Origin: CAYIFA01 sp964362625
GTDB taxonomy: Bacteria; Patescibacteriota; Minisyncoccia; 1-14-0-10-42-19
Assembly: GCA_964362625.1 (NCBI GenBank)
Contig: CAYIFA010000014.1
Span: 1 to 17,653 of the forward strand
DNA length: 17,653 nt
Reading direction: 5' to 3'
The notes beneath the pieces are model-generated. The model saw only the letters and a list, made by a program, of their open reading frames with translations. It was not told the DNA's origin and made no database searches. The number at the start of each line of letters is the position of its first letter. Position 1 is the first letter of the stretch. Positions 1-6,631 of this stretch are shown here, piece by piece. The translations under genes and the position numbers were made by a program.

Positions 1-24
1 ATACTGTTTATTATATCACGACCA

Positions 25-450
25 TTACAATTTGATGGAAAATGGTTGTTCTTTTGCCGGCTTATTGCGGCGGTCAAGAAACGACTGCAGAATAAGCGCG
101 GCGGCCGAAGCGTCGGATTTGCCGTGCGGAGCAGCGCCTTGTTTATCCACCGCGCTTGATGTAAATGACTCATTTTCAAAGTATACCGGCAAATTAGTCA
201 GGTTTTTTATCTTTTCACCAAACTCCTTGGCCTCCGGAGTTAGTTCGGAATCATTGCCATCAAGCATAGTCGGCAAACCAACGACAATCTCATCAATATC
301 ATCTTTAAAAATCAAGTCGCGCAAAAAACTGCTGAAATAATCCCAGTTATTAGGATGGACGGTTTTCGGAAAAGCCATTTTTTTACCCTCATCTGAAACC
401 GCAATCCCGATTTTCTTGGTGCCGTAATCTATGCCCAAAACACGAGACAT
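25..450 (-). CDS. ruvX: Putative pre-16S rRNA nuclease / Holliday junction resolvase-like protein RuvX (YqgF)
   Basis: A 141-residue RNase H-fold protein of the YqgF/RuvX family, which in bacteria is linked to 16S rRNA 5'-end maturation and to Holliday junction processing. The N-terminus carries the hallmark GIDYGTKKIGIAVSD (residues 6-20, catalytic Asp8). Residues 56-60 give VVGLP, a conserved acid lies in ENESFTS (Glu94), and SDASAAALIL (112-121) holds the C-terminal Asp113. The length fits the family (about 135-150). The start is the ATG at 450, the only one in front of the first beta strand. There is no good Shine-Dalgarno sequence; a -10-like TTTAAT lies 7 bases upstream, so the message may be leaderless. 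It follows hicA by 42 bases on the same strand. Identification is secure; which of the two family activities it has cannot be told from sequence. Confidence 0.93.
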   Translation of the reverse strand: MSRVLGIDYGTKKIGIAVSDEGKKMAFPKTVHPNNWDYFSSFLRDLIFKDDIDEIVVGLPTMLDGNDSELTPEAKEFGEKIKNLTNLPVYFENESFTSSAVDKQGAAPHGKSDASAAALILQSFLDRRNKPAKEQPFSIKL

Positions 451-457
451 GGCCTTA

Positions 458-487
458 ATTAAACACGATTAAAACTTCGGTAATCAA
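458..487 (-). promoter_or_regulatory. Possible promoter of ruvX
   Basis: Reading the minus strand, TTGATT (487-482), an 18-base spacer and TTTAAT (463-458) resemble a sigma-70 promoter. The -10 box ends 7 bases before the ruvX ATG. The match is moderate and the region is AT-rich, so chance is possible. Confidence 0.35.
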
Positions 488-492
488 ATAAT

Positions 493-732
493 TTATAACC
501 TCAAAAACTCGTTCCGCGAAACGCCCATTTGCTTAATTATGGAACCAAGCGTACCGGTCCGAATTTCTTTATGGTGTGGTATTACACAAGTTTTTCTCAT
601 TTGTTCATTCCACCAGATTTCATGGGTACCGCTCGTTCTTCTGCGAAAAACAAAACCCGCCTTGCGGGCTTTACGAATTACTTCCGAGTAAATCAGCGGT
701 CTAAGTTTTAACGGTTTATTATCGCGAGACAT
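493..732 (-). CDS. hicA: HicA-type toxin (mRNA interferase)
   Basis: A 79-residue protein with the double-stranded RNA-binding-like HicA fold, expected to cleave mRNA when freed from HicB. Residues 10-50 fit the family: a basic KARKAGFVFRRRTSGTHEIW segment with the catalytic-type His37 in GTH (GSH in most relatives), then the strand TCVIPHH (48-54) and the C-terminal helix TGTLGSIIKQMGVSRNEFL (59-77), which matches the usual G-T-L-x-x-I-x-K-x-x-G ending. It overlaps the end of hicB by 14 bases, which implies translational coupling. The antitoxin-first order occurs in part of the HicAB family, while many systems put hicA first. The toxin looks intact with no frameshift. Confidence 0.88.
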   Translation of the reverse strand: MSRDNKPLKLRPLIYSEVIRKARKAGFVFRRRTSGTHEIWWNEQMRKTCVIPHHKEIRTGTLGSIIKQMGVSRNEFLRL

Positions 733-1006
733 AAACCGGGAAAGTGAAACTTACGTCCGGCCCGATTTTTTCGGCTGATATCCGTCTTTTCAGAGGTATT
801 GGCAGATGCTCCTCCTTAAAAACTTCTATCAGCGATAAAGCAACCAAATTTATTTCGCTAAGCACCTCTTCAAAGCTGTCGCCTTGCGCATAACAATCTT
901 TCCACGCGGGGCACAATGCCAAAAAACCATCCTTTTCTTTGCTGACGGAAACAGGAAGTTCATATTCGTCAACGATCTGATTTGTAATTAATTTTTTCGA
1001 ATTCAT
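719..1006 (-). CDS. hicB: HicB-type antitoxin
   Basis: A 95-residue protein with the degenerate RNase H-like HicB fold. The core, about residues 17-55, reads ELPVSVSKEKDGFLALCP followed by WKDCYAQGDSFEEVLSEI, which matches the HicB pattern of a beta hairpin, a Cys-Pro turn, a G-x-S/T-x-E-E helix and a long helix. No clear C-terminal helix-turn-helix or ribbon-helix-helix domain is seen, so any DNA binding by the complex is uncertain. I chose the ATG at 1006; a TTG eight codons upstream (1030) is in frame but falls inside the likely promoter. It is the first gene of the hicBA pair, and hicA begins inside its last codons. Confidence 0.85.
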   Translation of the reverse strand: MNSKKLITNQIVDEYELPVSVSKEKDGFLALCPAWKDCYAQGDSFEEVLSEINLVALSLIEVFKEEHLPIPLKRRISAEKIGPDVSFTFPVYVSR

Positions 1007-1016
1007 TATATTTATA

Positions 1017-1045
1017 ATGTTAATGCCCAAAAAACGTTACGTCAA
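1017..1045 (-). promoter_or_regulatory. Likely hicBA promoter
   Basis: On the minus strand TTGACG (1045-1040), 17 bases, then TAACAT (1022-1017) fit a sigma-70 promoter (5 of 6 and 4 of 6 consensus positions). The hicB ATG lies 10 bases past the -10 box with no Shine-Dalgarno sequence between them, so the transcript would have a leader of only a few bases. Confidence 0.5.
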
Positions 1046-1061
1046 GGTTCATTCTAATAAC

Positions 1062-1090
1062 AAAGCCAGTTCGATTTCCGAACTGGCTTT
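1062..1090. terminator. Intrinsic terminator between the lipoprotein gene and hicBA
   Basis: A perfect 12-bp stem (AAAGCCAGTTCG at 1062-1073 with its complement at 1079-1090) closes a 5-base ATTTC loop. It lies 47 bases past the stop of the minus-strand lipoprotein gene and most likely terminates it. The T-run is cleaner on the plus strand (five T), so it may work both ways. Confidence 0.8.
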
Positions 1091-1137
1091 TTGGATTATC
1101 TACCGTGACAGAGCGAAGAGTTTAACGAAGAACTTTA

Positions 1138-1668
1138 TTAAGTCACTGGGACCGCGGCAAGTCGATAGTGATTGCTATAGTTATAGCCATAATAACCGAA
1201 TGACAAACGGTTTTTTGCCCCGAACTTCACAACTGCAACGCCGCGATTACCGCACCACGTTTTTAAGGTAGGAGAGAAAACCAGAACACCCTCACCTCCA
1301 ACCTGAAGACCGGAATGCTGTTGCATAAGCGATATGAGTTCGCTAATGCTGGCAAGACGAAGACGTTTCTGGCCCAGTAACCCAAGAATTTCATCATAGT
1401 CCGCAAACATACTCAAACCTACAACATGGACCTTCCTTTGAACAATGTCTTTTGTCAGTGTCATGGAAAAACTGTCTTCCGTTATGTTTTTGTTGACATG
1501 TTTATAACCAGCGCGTTCAATCAGTTTGGTCAAAGAGGAATTGCCGTCTATAGTTGTTGTGTATGTTCCCAAAACAGTGGCTGAGATAGGATCTTTGGCT
1601 TTCACGCACGCAGCCATAAAGATAAGCGATAGCAAACCAACCATCGCGCTTCTAGCGATTCTCCACAT
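1138..1668 (-). CDS. Predicted lipoprotein with a CPR-type C-terminal domain, function unknown
   Basis: A 176-residue exported protein. The N-terminus has a short basic stretch, a hydrophobic core and a lipobox-like LIFMAAC ending at Cys21, so signal peptidase II cleavage and lipid anchoring are predicted. A near-perfect Shine-Dalgarno AAGGAGGAGG lies 5 bases before the ATG, much stronger than for its neighbours. I do not recognise a named family. The C-terminal half has RLASISELISL (about 102-112), a VLVFSP strand, GNRGVAVV and an ending rich in aromatic and small residues (YYGYNYSNHYRLAAV). This pattern resembles, by eye only, a widespread hypothetical domain of CPR proteins ending in RFLAV. 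It stands alone between map and hicBA, followed by a terminator. Confidence 0.75.
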   Translation of the reverse strand: MWRIARSAMVGLLSLIFMAACVKAKDPISATVLGTYTTTIDGNSSLTKLIERAGYKHVNKNITEDSFSMTLTKDIVQRKVHVVGLSMFADYDEILGLLGQKRLRLASISELISLMQQHSGLQVGGEGVLVFSPTLKTWCGNRGVAVVKFGAKNRLSFGYYGYNYSNHYRLAAVPVT

Positions 1669-1783
1669 TTCGACCTCCTCCTTTTTGGCAATTTTTGTTT
1701 GTTTTAGTCTCTAACAAGACTAGAAGATAATCGATTTTTCACCGTCCTTTCTGGACCCCTCCACCTCCCTATATAGCAAAAAT

Positions 1784-2545
1784 CTATAACCTCGTCAAGA
1801 CCTCCGCCCCATTTTTGGTAACAACTAGAGTGTGCTCAAAATGGACGGCCTTCGAACCGTCACGCGTGGCCCAAGTCCAGCCATCGGGCAAAAGTTTTAT
1901 CGCATAATGCCCCGCGGTTATCATCGGCTCAATTGCGATAACTTCACCAACTTTTAGTACCGGGCCGCTCCCAAGTTTGCCCCAGTTTGGTATTTCCGGA
2001 TTTTCATGAACCGCAAGTCCGACGCCGTGTCCAACCAACTCTCTTACGACTCCGAAATTATTTTTTCCAACAAATTTTTGTATAGCGCTTCCTATATCGC
2101 CGACATTAACGCCGCCTCTAACCTGGCCGATGCCGATTTCCAAAGCGCGCTCACCGACATCCAAAAGTTTTTTCTCTCGTTCTGTAATTTTGCCAATTCC
2201 GATACTCACCGCCATATCGGTATAGAAACCGCCATATTCCATCCCGATATCTATACCGACCAAATCGCCGTCTTTCAAAACTTGCTCGCCCGGGATGCCA
2301 TGAACCACCGCGTCATTTATTGAAACACACAAAGTCGCCGGATATTTGTTTAGCACGCCCGGCGGCCGGTAACCTTTAAAAGACGGCTTCCCGCCGGCTT
2401 TCAGAATTTCTTCTTCCGCAATTCGATCTAACTCTTTAGCCGCTACACCGGGCGTGGCCCCGGCTTTTATTGATTCTAGAATTTCGGCTAATTTTTTGCC
2501 GCCTTCGCGCAAAATATACAATTCTCTATCATTTTTTATAACCAC
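1784..2545 (-). CDS. map: Type I methionine aminopeptidase
   Basis: Cytosolic metalloenzyme that removes the initiator Met from nascent proteins at the ribosome. With the start used here (253 residues, typical for the type I bacterial enzyme without extension) all five metal ligands are present: Asp99 in GIDIG, Asp110 in YTD, His173 in GHGVG, Glu206 in IEP and Glu237 in FEHT, plus the substrate-contacting His82 in VHG. The start is the GTG at 2545, giving MVIKNDREL as in relatives. An in-frame GTG 12 codons upstream (2581) lies inside the adk terminator and is rejected. A perfect TATAAT ends 6 bases before this GTG, so the message may be leaderless. adk-map order is the classical spc-operon arrangement, but here a terminator separates them. 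Confidence 0.96.
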   Translation of the reverse strand: MVIKNDRELYILREGGKKLAEILESIKAGATPGVAAKELDRIAEEEILKAGGKPSFKGYRPPGVLNKYPATLCVSINDAVVHGIPGEQVLKDGDLVGIDIGMEYGGFYTDMAVSIGIGKITEREKKLLDVGERALEIGIGQVRGGVNVGDIGSAIQKFVGKNNFGVVRELVGHGVGLAVHENPEIPNWGKLGSGPVLKVGEVIAIEPMITAGHYAIKLLPDGWTWATRDGSKAVHFEHTLVVTKNGAEVLTRL

Positions 2546-2551
2546 CCAGAA

Positions 2552-2557
2552 ATTATA
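2552..2557 (-). promoter_or_regulatory. Consensus -10 box of map
   Basis: TATAAT on the minus strand, 6 bases before the chosen GTG start. No convincing -35 hexamer is found at 16-18 bases, where the terminator stem of adk sits. The tight spacing to the start codon is the same as for adk and the kdsC-like gene. Confidence 0.5.
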
Positions 2558-2561
2558 AACT

Positions 2562-2590
2562 AAAAAGGAGCGGCACGCCACTCCTTTTTT
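2562..2590 (-). terminator. Intrinsic terminator after adk
   Basis: An AAAAAGGAG arm (2562-2570) pairs with CTCCTTTTT (2581-2589), and an inner GGC/GCC stem sits on top. The apposed bases at 2571 and 2580 form a G-U wobble only in the minus-strand RNA, which then runs into a T-run. It lies 12 bases beyond the adk stop. Confidence 0.8.
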
Positions 2591-2601
2591 ATCTCAAAAA
2601 A

Positions 2602-3312
2602 TTATTGATTTAGCCCGATGGCCTTCAGAATTTCTTTGTGAACCCCCTCAACCGATTGTTCTCCGTCCACACTAATTAATCTTCCTTTTTCTTTAAAAAA
2701 TTCGGCGGCTGGCAAAACAAATTTTTTGAATTCGTCCATGCGGCTTTTAACGGATTCGTTATCGTCATCGTGCCGAGGCCTAAGTTCGCCGCCGCAACGG
2801 TCGCAGACCTTAACTTCCGCCCCCGATCCGAAACCCGAAAAAACCTTGGAACACTTGACGCATATTCGCCTCTGGGACAAACGCCGAAAAGCTTCTTTTT
2901 CTGAAACATCAATGAAAACTGCCCGCAACTCGAATGCGCCTGCATCCGGCCAAGTATTAAAAAAATCTTCCAGAAGCCAGGCTTCGGCAAGTTTTCGCGG
3001 GCTGCCCGAAAATACTATGCCAATGCTCGAATTAAACGCGCCACGGCTTGCCCGATCCGACAAATCAAGGAGAACAGAATACCAGTGGCTAGAGATTGTC
3101 AGTGTTGGCGCATATTTACCCTGGTCAAGAATTTTTTTGACGATTTTTGCTTCATAATTATCCGGCTCCTTGTCGGCCTTACTGCGCAATTCGCGAAGAA
3201 TGTCGCCGGAACCGATTTTGAAAAACCCAAAATCGTTTATCAAAAACTCTGCCTGAGTGTCTTTCCCGGATCCGGGCGGCCCCAAAAACGCAACTACCGG
3301 TATTTTGCCCAT
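2602..3312 (-). CDS. adk: Adenylate kinase family nucleoside monophosphate kinase with zinc-type LID
   Basis: Interconverts ATP + AMP and 2 ADP in the cytosol. The P-loop is GPPGSGKDTQ (residues 11-20); the Asp18 after Lys replaces the Gly usual in adenylate kinases. The NMP-binding part has SGDILRE (35-41) and SGSPRK (102-107), in place of the common DGFPR, with the AMP-contacting Arg kept. The LID is a zinc type: Cys151/Cys154 and Cys170/Cys173, followed by DDDNES. Length 236 residues from the ATG at 3312, which has AAAGGAG 10-11 bases upstream. The ATG at 3333 (243 residues) is the alternative, and a promoter whose -10 box ends 6 bases before it makes a leaderless start there possible. Between secY and map it is in its usual place. 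The divergent NMP site leaves AMP specificity slightly uncertain. Confidence 0.9.
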   Translation of the reverse strand: MGKIPVVAFLGPPGSGKDTQAEFLINDFGFFKIGSGDILRELRSKADKEPDNYEAKIVKKILDQGKYAPTLTISSHWYSVLLDLSDRASRGAFNSSIGIVFSGSPRKLAEAWLLEDFFNTWPDAGAFELRAVFIDVSEKEAFRRLSQRRICVKCSKVFSGFGSGAEVKVCDRCGGELRPRHDDDNESVKSRMDEFKKFVLPAAEFFKEKGRLISVDGEQSVEGVHKEILKAIGLNQ

Positions 3313-3339
3313 ACTAAAAAATTCTCCTTTCATATTTTT

Positions 3340-3368
3340 ATTGTAACAAGGAACCAGCTTGATATAAA
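3340..3368 (-). promoter_or_regulatory. Likely adk promoter
   Basis: On the minus strand TTTATA (3368-3363), a 17-base spacer and TACAAT (3345-3340). It lies just after the secY terminator, so adk appears to be transcribed independently of the ribosomal operon. The -10 box ends 6 bases before the ATG at 3333. Confidence 0.55.
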
Positions 3369-3378
3369 TATTACCAAA

Positions 3379-3399
3379 AATGGCCCGAATGGGGCCATT
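3379..3399 (-). terminator. Intrinsic terminator of the rplC-secY operon
   Basis: An 8-bp perfect stem (AATGGCCC at 3379-3386 with GGGCCATT at 3392-3399) and a 5-base loop. In the minus-strand RNA it is followed by a run of T broken by GG. It sits 33 bases past the secY stop. Confidence 0.75.
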
Positions 3400-3432
3400 C
3401 CCAGGTGTGCAAAAAGTGTGGACTGATAGTGA

Positions 3433-4695
3433 TTAGTATTCACGAGTGGCGATCTGCGCCTCAATTTGCTTAATAAGTTCCAAAACGACGGAAACAACAA
3501 TTAACAATGCGGTGCCGCCGATAGTAAGCGCGACTAAACCGGTGACCGCCTGCATAACCAACGGCAAAACCGCAATGAGCCCGAGAAAGATCGCGCCGAT
3601 TAAAGTTATGCGGTTGAGCACACGATAAAGAAAATCCGACGTCGGAGGGCCCGGCCGAATCCCCGGAATAAAAGCGCCTTGCTTTTGTAGATTGGTAGAA
3701 ATAGCGTCGGGGTCAAAAGTAACTGCGGTATAAAAATAAGTGAAAGCAAACACAAATACAAAATATAAAGAAGCATACACCCACGAATTACCCAAAAAAC
3801 TAAGCAACCGATTTGACAACACCTGTACTACAGTATTATCAATGCCAGCTAAAAAACTGACAATCATTTGTGGGAAAAGCAAAATTGACAACGCGAAAAT
3901 TATTGGAATTACGCCAGCCTGATTTACGCGCAACGGCAAATAAGTTGAGGTTCCGCCATAAACCCGCATGCCGCGGATGCGCTTGGCGTATGAAACCGGA
4001 ATCGGCCGCTGGCCTTCGGTGATGAACACCACGCCCGCGACCACCAGCACTGCCGCGATTAAAAATCCGAAAATTAACGGCAATTGCGTGGCGTCAAACG
4101 CGGCAACAGTCTGCTGAATAGCGGTTGGAATCCCGGCCACGATACCAGCGAAAATCAAAATGGAGATGCCGTTGCCTATTCCTTTTTCACTCATAAGTTC
4201 GCCGAACCACATCAAGAGCACCGAACCAGCAACTACAATGATGACGTTGAAAATGCGGTCAAAAAACATTACATCACCGAGAACGCCTTGACGCGCAAGC
4301 AAGGTTAAAAGCCCGAAGCCCTGCAAAGCCGCGAACGGCACAGTGAGTAGCCGAGAATATTGGTTGAATTTCTTACGTCCGGCCTCGCCTTCTTCTTGAT
4401 ACATTTCTTTTAGTTTGGGGAATATCATGGTTAACAGCTGCATGACAATGGATGCGGTAATATAGGGGGCAACGCCCAACATCATGATAGACAAATTTGA
4501 AAGCGCGCCTCCGGAAAATATATTTAAAAGACCGAAAAGCTGATTCCCGGCAAAAAATGCTTCGAGTTGCGCTTTATCAACCCCGGGAATCGGAATGGAG
4601 GTTCCGATGCGGAAAATAACTAGAACACCCAGAATAAATAATATCTTCTTGCGCAGGTCTGGATCAGCAAGTATGAGTTTTAACTTTTGTAACAT
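3433..4695 (-). CDS. secY: Protein translocase subunit SecY
   Basis: Central pore of the Sec translocon in the cytoplasmic membrane, working with SecE (not in this window) to export and insert proteins. The 420 residues match the family length and show about ten hydrophobic segments, the first at about 17-37. Recognisable family blocks are IPIPGVD after TM1, GGALSNLSIMMLGVAPYITASI (plug and TM2), the EGEAGRKKFNQYSRLLT cytosolic loop, SEKGIGNGISILIFAGI, and the C5 region with YAKRIRGMRVYGG and LRVNQAGVIPIIFA. The start is the ATG at 4695, 22 bases after the rplO stop, giving the usual MLQKLK...DLRKKI N-terminus. It is the last gene of the long operon and is followed by a terminator. Confidence 0.98.
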   Translation of the reverse strand: MLQKLKLILADPDLRKKILFILGVLVIFRIGTSIPIPGVDKAQLEAFFAGNQLFGLLNIFSGGALSNLSIMMLGVAPYITASIVMQLLTMIFPKLKEMYQEEGEAGRKKFNQYSRLLTVPFAALQGFGLLTLLARQGVLGDVMFFDRIFNVIIVVAGSVLLMWFGELMSEKGIGNGISILIFAGIVAGIPTAIQQTVAAFDATQLPLIFGFLIAAVLVVAGVVFITEGQRPIPVSYAKRIRGMRVYGGTSTYLPLRVNQAGVIPIIFALSILLFPQMIVSFLAGIDNTVVQVLSNRLLSFLGNSWVYASLYFVFVFAFTYFYTAVTFDPDAISTNLQKQGAFIPGIRPGPPTSDFLYRVLNRITLIGAIFLGLIAVLPLVMQAVTGLVALTIGGTALLIVVSVVLELIKQIEAQIATREY

Positions 4696-4717
4696 GATTT
4701 AGTCGAGGGTTTATGGA

Positions 4718-5146
4718 TTACAAGATTCTACCGCCGGCTTCTTCTATTTTTTTCCTGGCCCCGCCGCTTATTTGGCAATCTTTAACCAGTAAATTCTTGG
4801 TCAGCGCGCCCGACCCCAAAAGCTTGACTGACGGAATTCGCCCCTTATACAGTTTAACGAGCCCGCGTTCAACCAATATCTCTGGCGAAATTCGCTCGCC
4901 GGACTGCATTTTAGACTCTAGTTCACCAACATTAACTTCGGCATAATGCTTTTTAGGCGTTTGCATCCGATAACCCCTTTTTTTCGGTATCTTGGCTATT
5001 ATATCGCGGAACTGCGGACGCATCCTGTGCCCGGCCCTGGCCTTTTGCCCTTTTATTCCTCGGCCGGAATAAGTCCCGCGTTTTCCACCGCGGCCAATCT
5101 GTTTTTTGCGCTTTCGTCTGGGGGATTTTAAGTTATGGAATTGCAT
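4718..5146 (-). CDS. rplO: 50S ribosomal protein L15 (uL15)
   Basis: Large-subunit protein that binds 23S rRNA late in assembly. At 142 residues it has the usual N-terminal HNLKSPRRKRKKQIGRGGKRGTYSGRG-type glycine/lysine-rich extension that threads into rRNA, the GHRMRPQFRD segment, and a globular C-terminal half ending with SGGARKKIEEAGG, the common L15 finish. It starts 5 bases after rpsE. L30 (rpmD), which lies between S5 and L15 in most bacteria, is absent; there is no room for it here. This matches the known loss of L30 in CPR bacteria. Confidence 0.97.
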   Translation of the reverse strand: MQFHNLKSPRRKRKKQIGRGGKRGTYSGRGIKGQKARAGHRMRPQFRDIIAKIPKKRGYRMQTPKKHYAEVNVGELESKMQSGERISPEILVERGLVKLYKGRIPSVKLLGSGALTKNLLVKDCQISGGARKKIEEAGGRIL

Positions 5147-5151
5147 ATTAT

Positions 5152-5682
5152 TTAATCATTCTCGGTTGCTTGAAGCGGTTTGGCGTCTTGCTGGCTGTTT
5201 AGCGATCTCGGAACTTGCGATAATTTTCGCAACGCTTCGATCGCCGCGCCGGCATTGTTAATTTTATTTTTGGTATGCGAAATAATCTTAGCAGTTGCGT
5301 TTCTAACGCCGGCAAAATCCAATACGACCCGCACCGAAGATCCGGCGACTAACCCAGTGCCTTCCGGCGCTCTCCTTATTAATACCCGTGCGCTTGAATA
5401 CTTTGCCTCAATGTCCTTGGGCACCGAACCGGCATCGTTAAGCTCAATCAATACCGCACACTTCTTAGCTTTCCGGAGCGCTTTGTCAATCGCGGCAGCG
5501 GTATCCGCGCCTTTACCGATACCCACCCCGACCTTGCCCTTGCGGTTTCCGGCTATCACCGTTGCCCTGAAACTAAAACGCCGCCCGCCTTTCTCAACAC
5601 GCGCAACGCGACGCAAATCAATCATCTTATGCTCAAACTCCGATCTTTCACGTGTTTTAAATGTTTTTCTATCTGAACGCAT
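5152..5682 (-). CDS. rpsE: 30S ribosomal protein S5 (uS5)
   Basis: Small-subunit protein near the mRNA entry and decoding site. It is 176 residues long. The double-stranded RNA-binding domain begins with FEHKMIDLRRVARVEKGGRR (about 16-35), followed by FRATVIAGNRKGKVGVGIGKG, the hairpin loop tied to translational accuracy and spectinomycin response. The C-terminal domain has the expected APEGTGLVAGSSVRVVLDFAG-type block (104-124). A polar C-terminal tail of about 15 residues follows. The start at 5682 lies 35 bases after rplR, separated by a degenerate repeat spacer, the first real gap in this part of the operon. Confidence 0.97.
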   Translation of the reverse strand: MRSDRKTFKTRERSEFEHKMIDLRRVARVEKGGRRFSFRATVIAGNRKGKVGVGIGKGADTAAAIDKALRKAKKCAVLIELNDAGSVPKDIEAKYSSARVLIRRAPEGTGLVAGSSVRVVLDFAGVRNATAKIISHTKNKINNAGAAIEALRKLSQVPRSLNSQQDAKPLQATEND

Positions 5683-5694
5683 CGAATTTAATTA

Positions 5695-5722
5695 TACTGA
5701 ATACTAAATACCGGATACTAAA
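5695..5722. repeat. Degenerate 14-bp tandem spacer repeat between rplR and rpsE
   Basis: Two adjacent 14-base units (5695-5708 and 5709-5722) agree at 12 of 14 positions; each ends in ATACTAAA. The second unit overlaps the rplR stop codon. A similar string in opposite orientation (TTTAGTATTTCGTATTCCGG, 10027-10046) lies in the rplV tail. Confidence 0.6.
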
Positions 5723-6071
5723 ATATAAGTCCGCCTTCGCGCGCGCCTTCGGCAAAGGCCTTAACCCGGCCGTGATAGGCATAATGCCTCCGGTCAAAAA
5801 CAACTTTTGATATTTTTTTCTCTTTGGCCATACCGGCAAAAACCCTGCCGAATTCTTTTGCCATATCTGTTTTTTTGCCTTTTTTGGCGCTTGGCATCTT
5901 TCTATTGTTCATCCCAACAATGGTTTTACCGGCATCATCATCAATAATTTGCGCAAAAAATCCCCGGTTGGAACGGAAAACCGCAAGCCGCGGCCTGAGG
6001 GCATTGCCGGAAAATTTCGCTCTTACGCGCGATTTACGCATTATTCTTTTTTGTGTTTTTGATAAAATCAT
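5718..6071 (-). CDS. rplR: 50S ribosomal protein L18 (uL18)
   Basis: 5S rRNA-binding protein of the central protuberance, 117 residues, a usual length. The family pattern is clear: RKSRVRAKFSGNALRPRLAVFRS (12-34), FAQIIDDDAGKTIVG, and a C-terminal part with KVVFDRRHYAYHGRVKAFAEG then AREGGLIF, which matches the D-R-x-x-Y-x-Y-H-G-R-V ending of L18. The start is the ATG at 6071, 7 bases after the rplF stop. It works with L5 (rplE, same operon) to bring 5S rRNA into the large subunit. Confidence 0.97.
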   Translation of the reverse strand: MILSKTQKRIMRKSRVRAKFSGNALRPRLAVFRSNRGFFAQIIDDDAGKTIVGMNNRKMPSAKKGKKTDMAKEFGRVFAGMAKEKKISKVVFDRRHYAYHGRVKAFAEGAREGGLIF

Positions 6072-6078
6072 AACCCAA

Positions 6079-6627
6079 TTAACCGGTCGTGGTTGCGGCT
6101 TTTTTGCCGGCTTTACGCAAAATTACCTCGCCTTGGTACTTTATGCCTTTCCCCTTATATGGCTCCGGTTTTTTAAGCGCTTTAATCTTCGCGGCCATTT
6201 CCCCGACTTTTTCTTTATCCGCTCCGGAAATAGTAATAACATTCTTGGTTACTCCGAAGACAATTCCGTTCACGGATTGGACCGACACCGGATGCGAAAA
6301 GCCGAGATTCAAAACCAGCTTGCCCTCTTGGACCTCGGCCCGGAATCCTATACCTTCTATTTCCAAAGATTTGCTGAATCCTTCAATAACGCCGCGAATC
6401 ATGTTTTTGATATGAGCGCCGTAAGTTCCCCATAATTTTAACCCCTCCGGACTTCCGGCAACTGGCTTGATTTCAATCATACCATCGGAGATATCAATAA
6501 GGACTTTTGATCCATCAATTTTACGGTTAAGTTCGCCCTTTGGCCCATTAACGAATACCACATCGCCTTCTTTTTTGACGTCGACTCCTGTTGGGATTTT
6601 TATTGGCAGTTTTCCGATACGCGACAT
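6079..6627 (-). CDS. rplF: 50S ribosomal protein L6 (uL6)
   Basis: Large-subunit protein near the factor-binding stalk base, 182 residues with two related domains. The start is the ATG at 6627, which gives MSRIGKLPIKIPTGVDV, the standard L6 beginning; a start five codons upstream would add MYGRV and overlap rpsH. The C-terminal signature KKPEPYKGKGIKYQGEVILRKAGKK (about 152-176, seen in parts) is the diagnostic L6 motif. It begins 4 bases after the rpsH stop. Confidence 0.97.
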   Translation of the reverse strand: MSRIGKLPIKIPTGVDVKKEGDVVFVNGPKGELNRKIDGSKVLIDISDGMIEIKPVAGSPEGLKLWGTYGAHIKNMIRGVIEGFSKSLEIEGIGFRAEVQEGKLVLNLGFSHPVSVQSVNGIVFGVTKNVITISGADKEKVGEMAAKIKALKKPEPYKGKGIKYQGEVILRKAGKKAATTTG

Positions 6628-6631
6628 AACT

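Noticed and set aside
2546..2581. N-terminal extension of map from a GTG at 2581
   Set aside because: It is encoded by the adk terminator hairpin and the -10 box, and is not part of the enzyme family.
5180..5707. A 175-residue plus-strand open frame opposite rpsE
   Set aside because: It is the antisense shadow of S5 and has no recognisable protein character.
5824..6435. A 203-residue plus-strand open frame opposite rplR and rplF
   Set aside because: It is the antisense shadow of two certain ribosomal genes, without start signals or family features.
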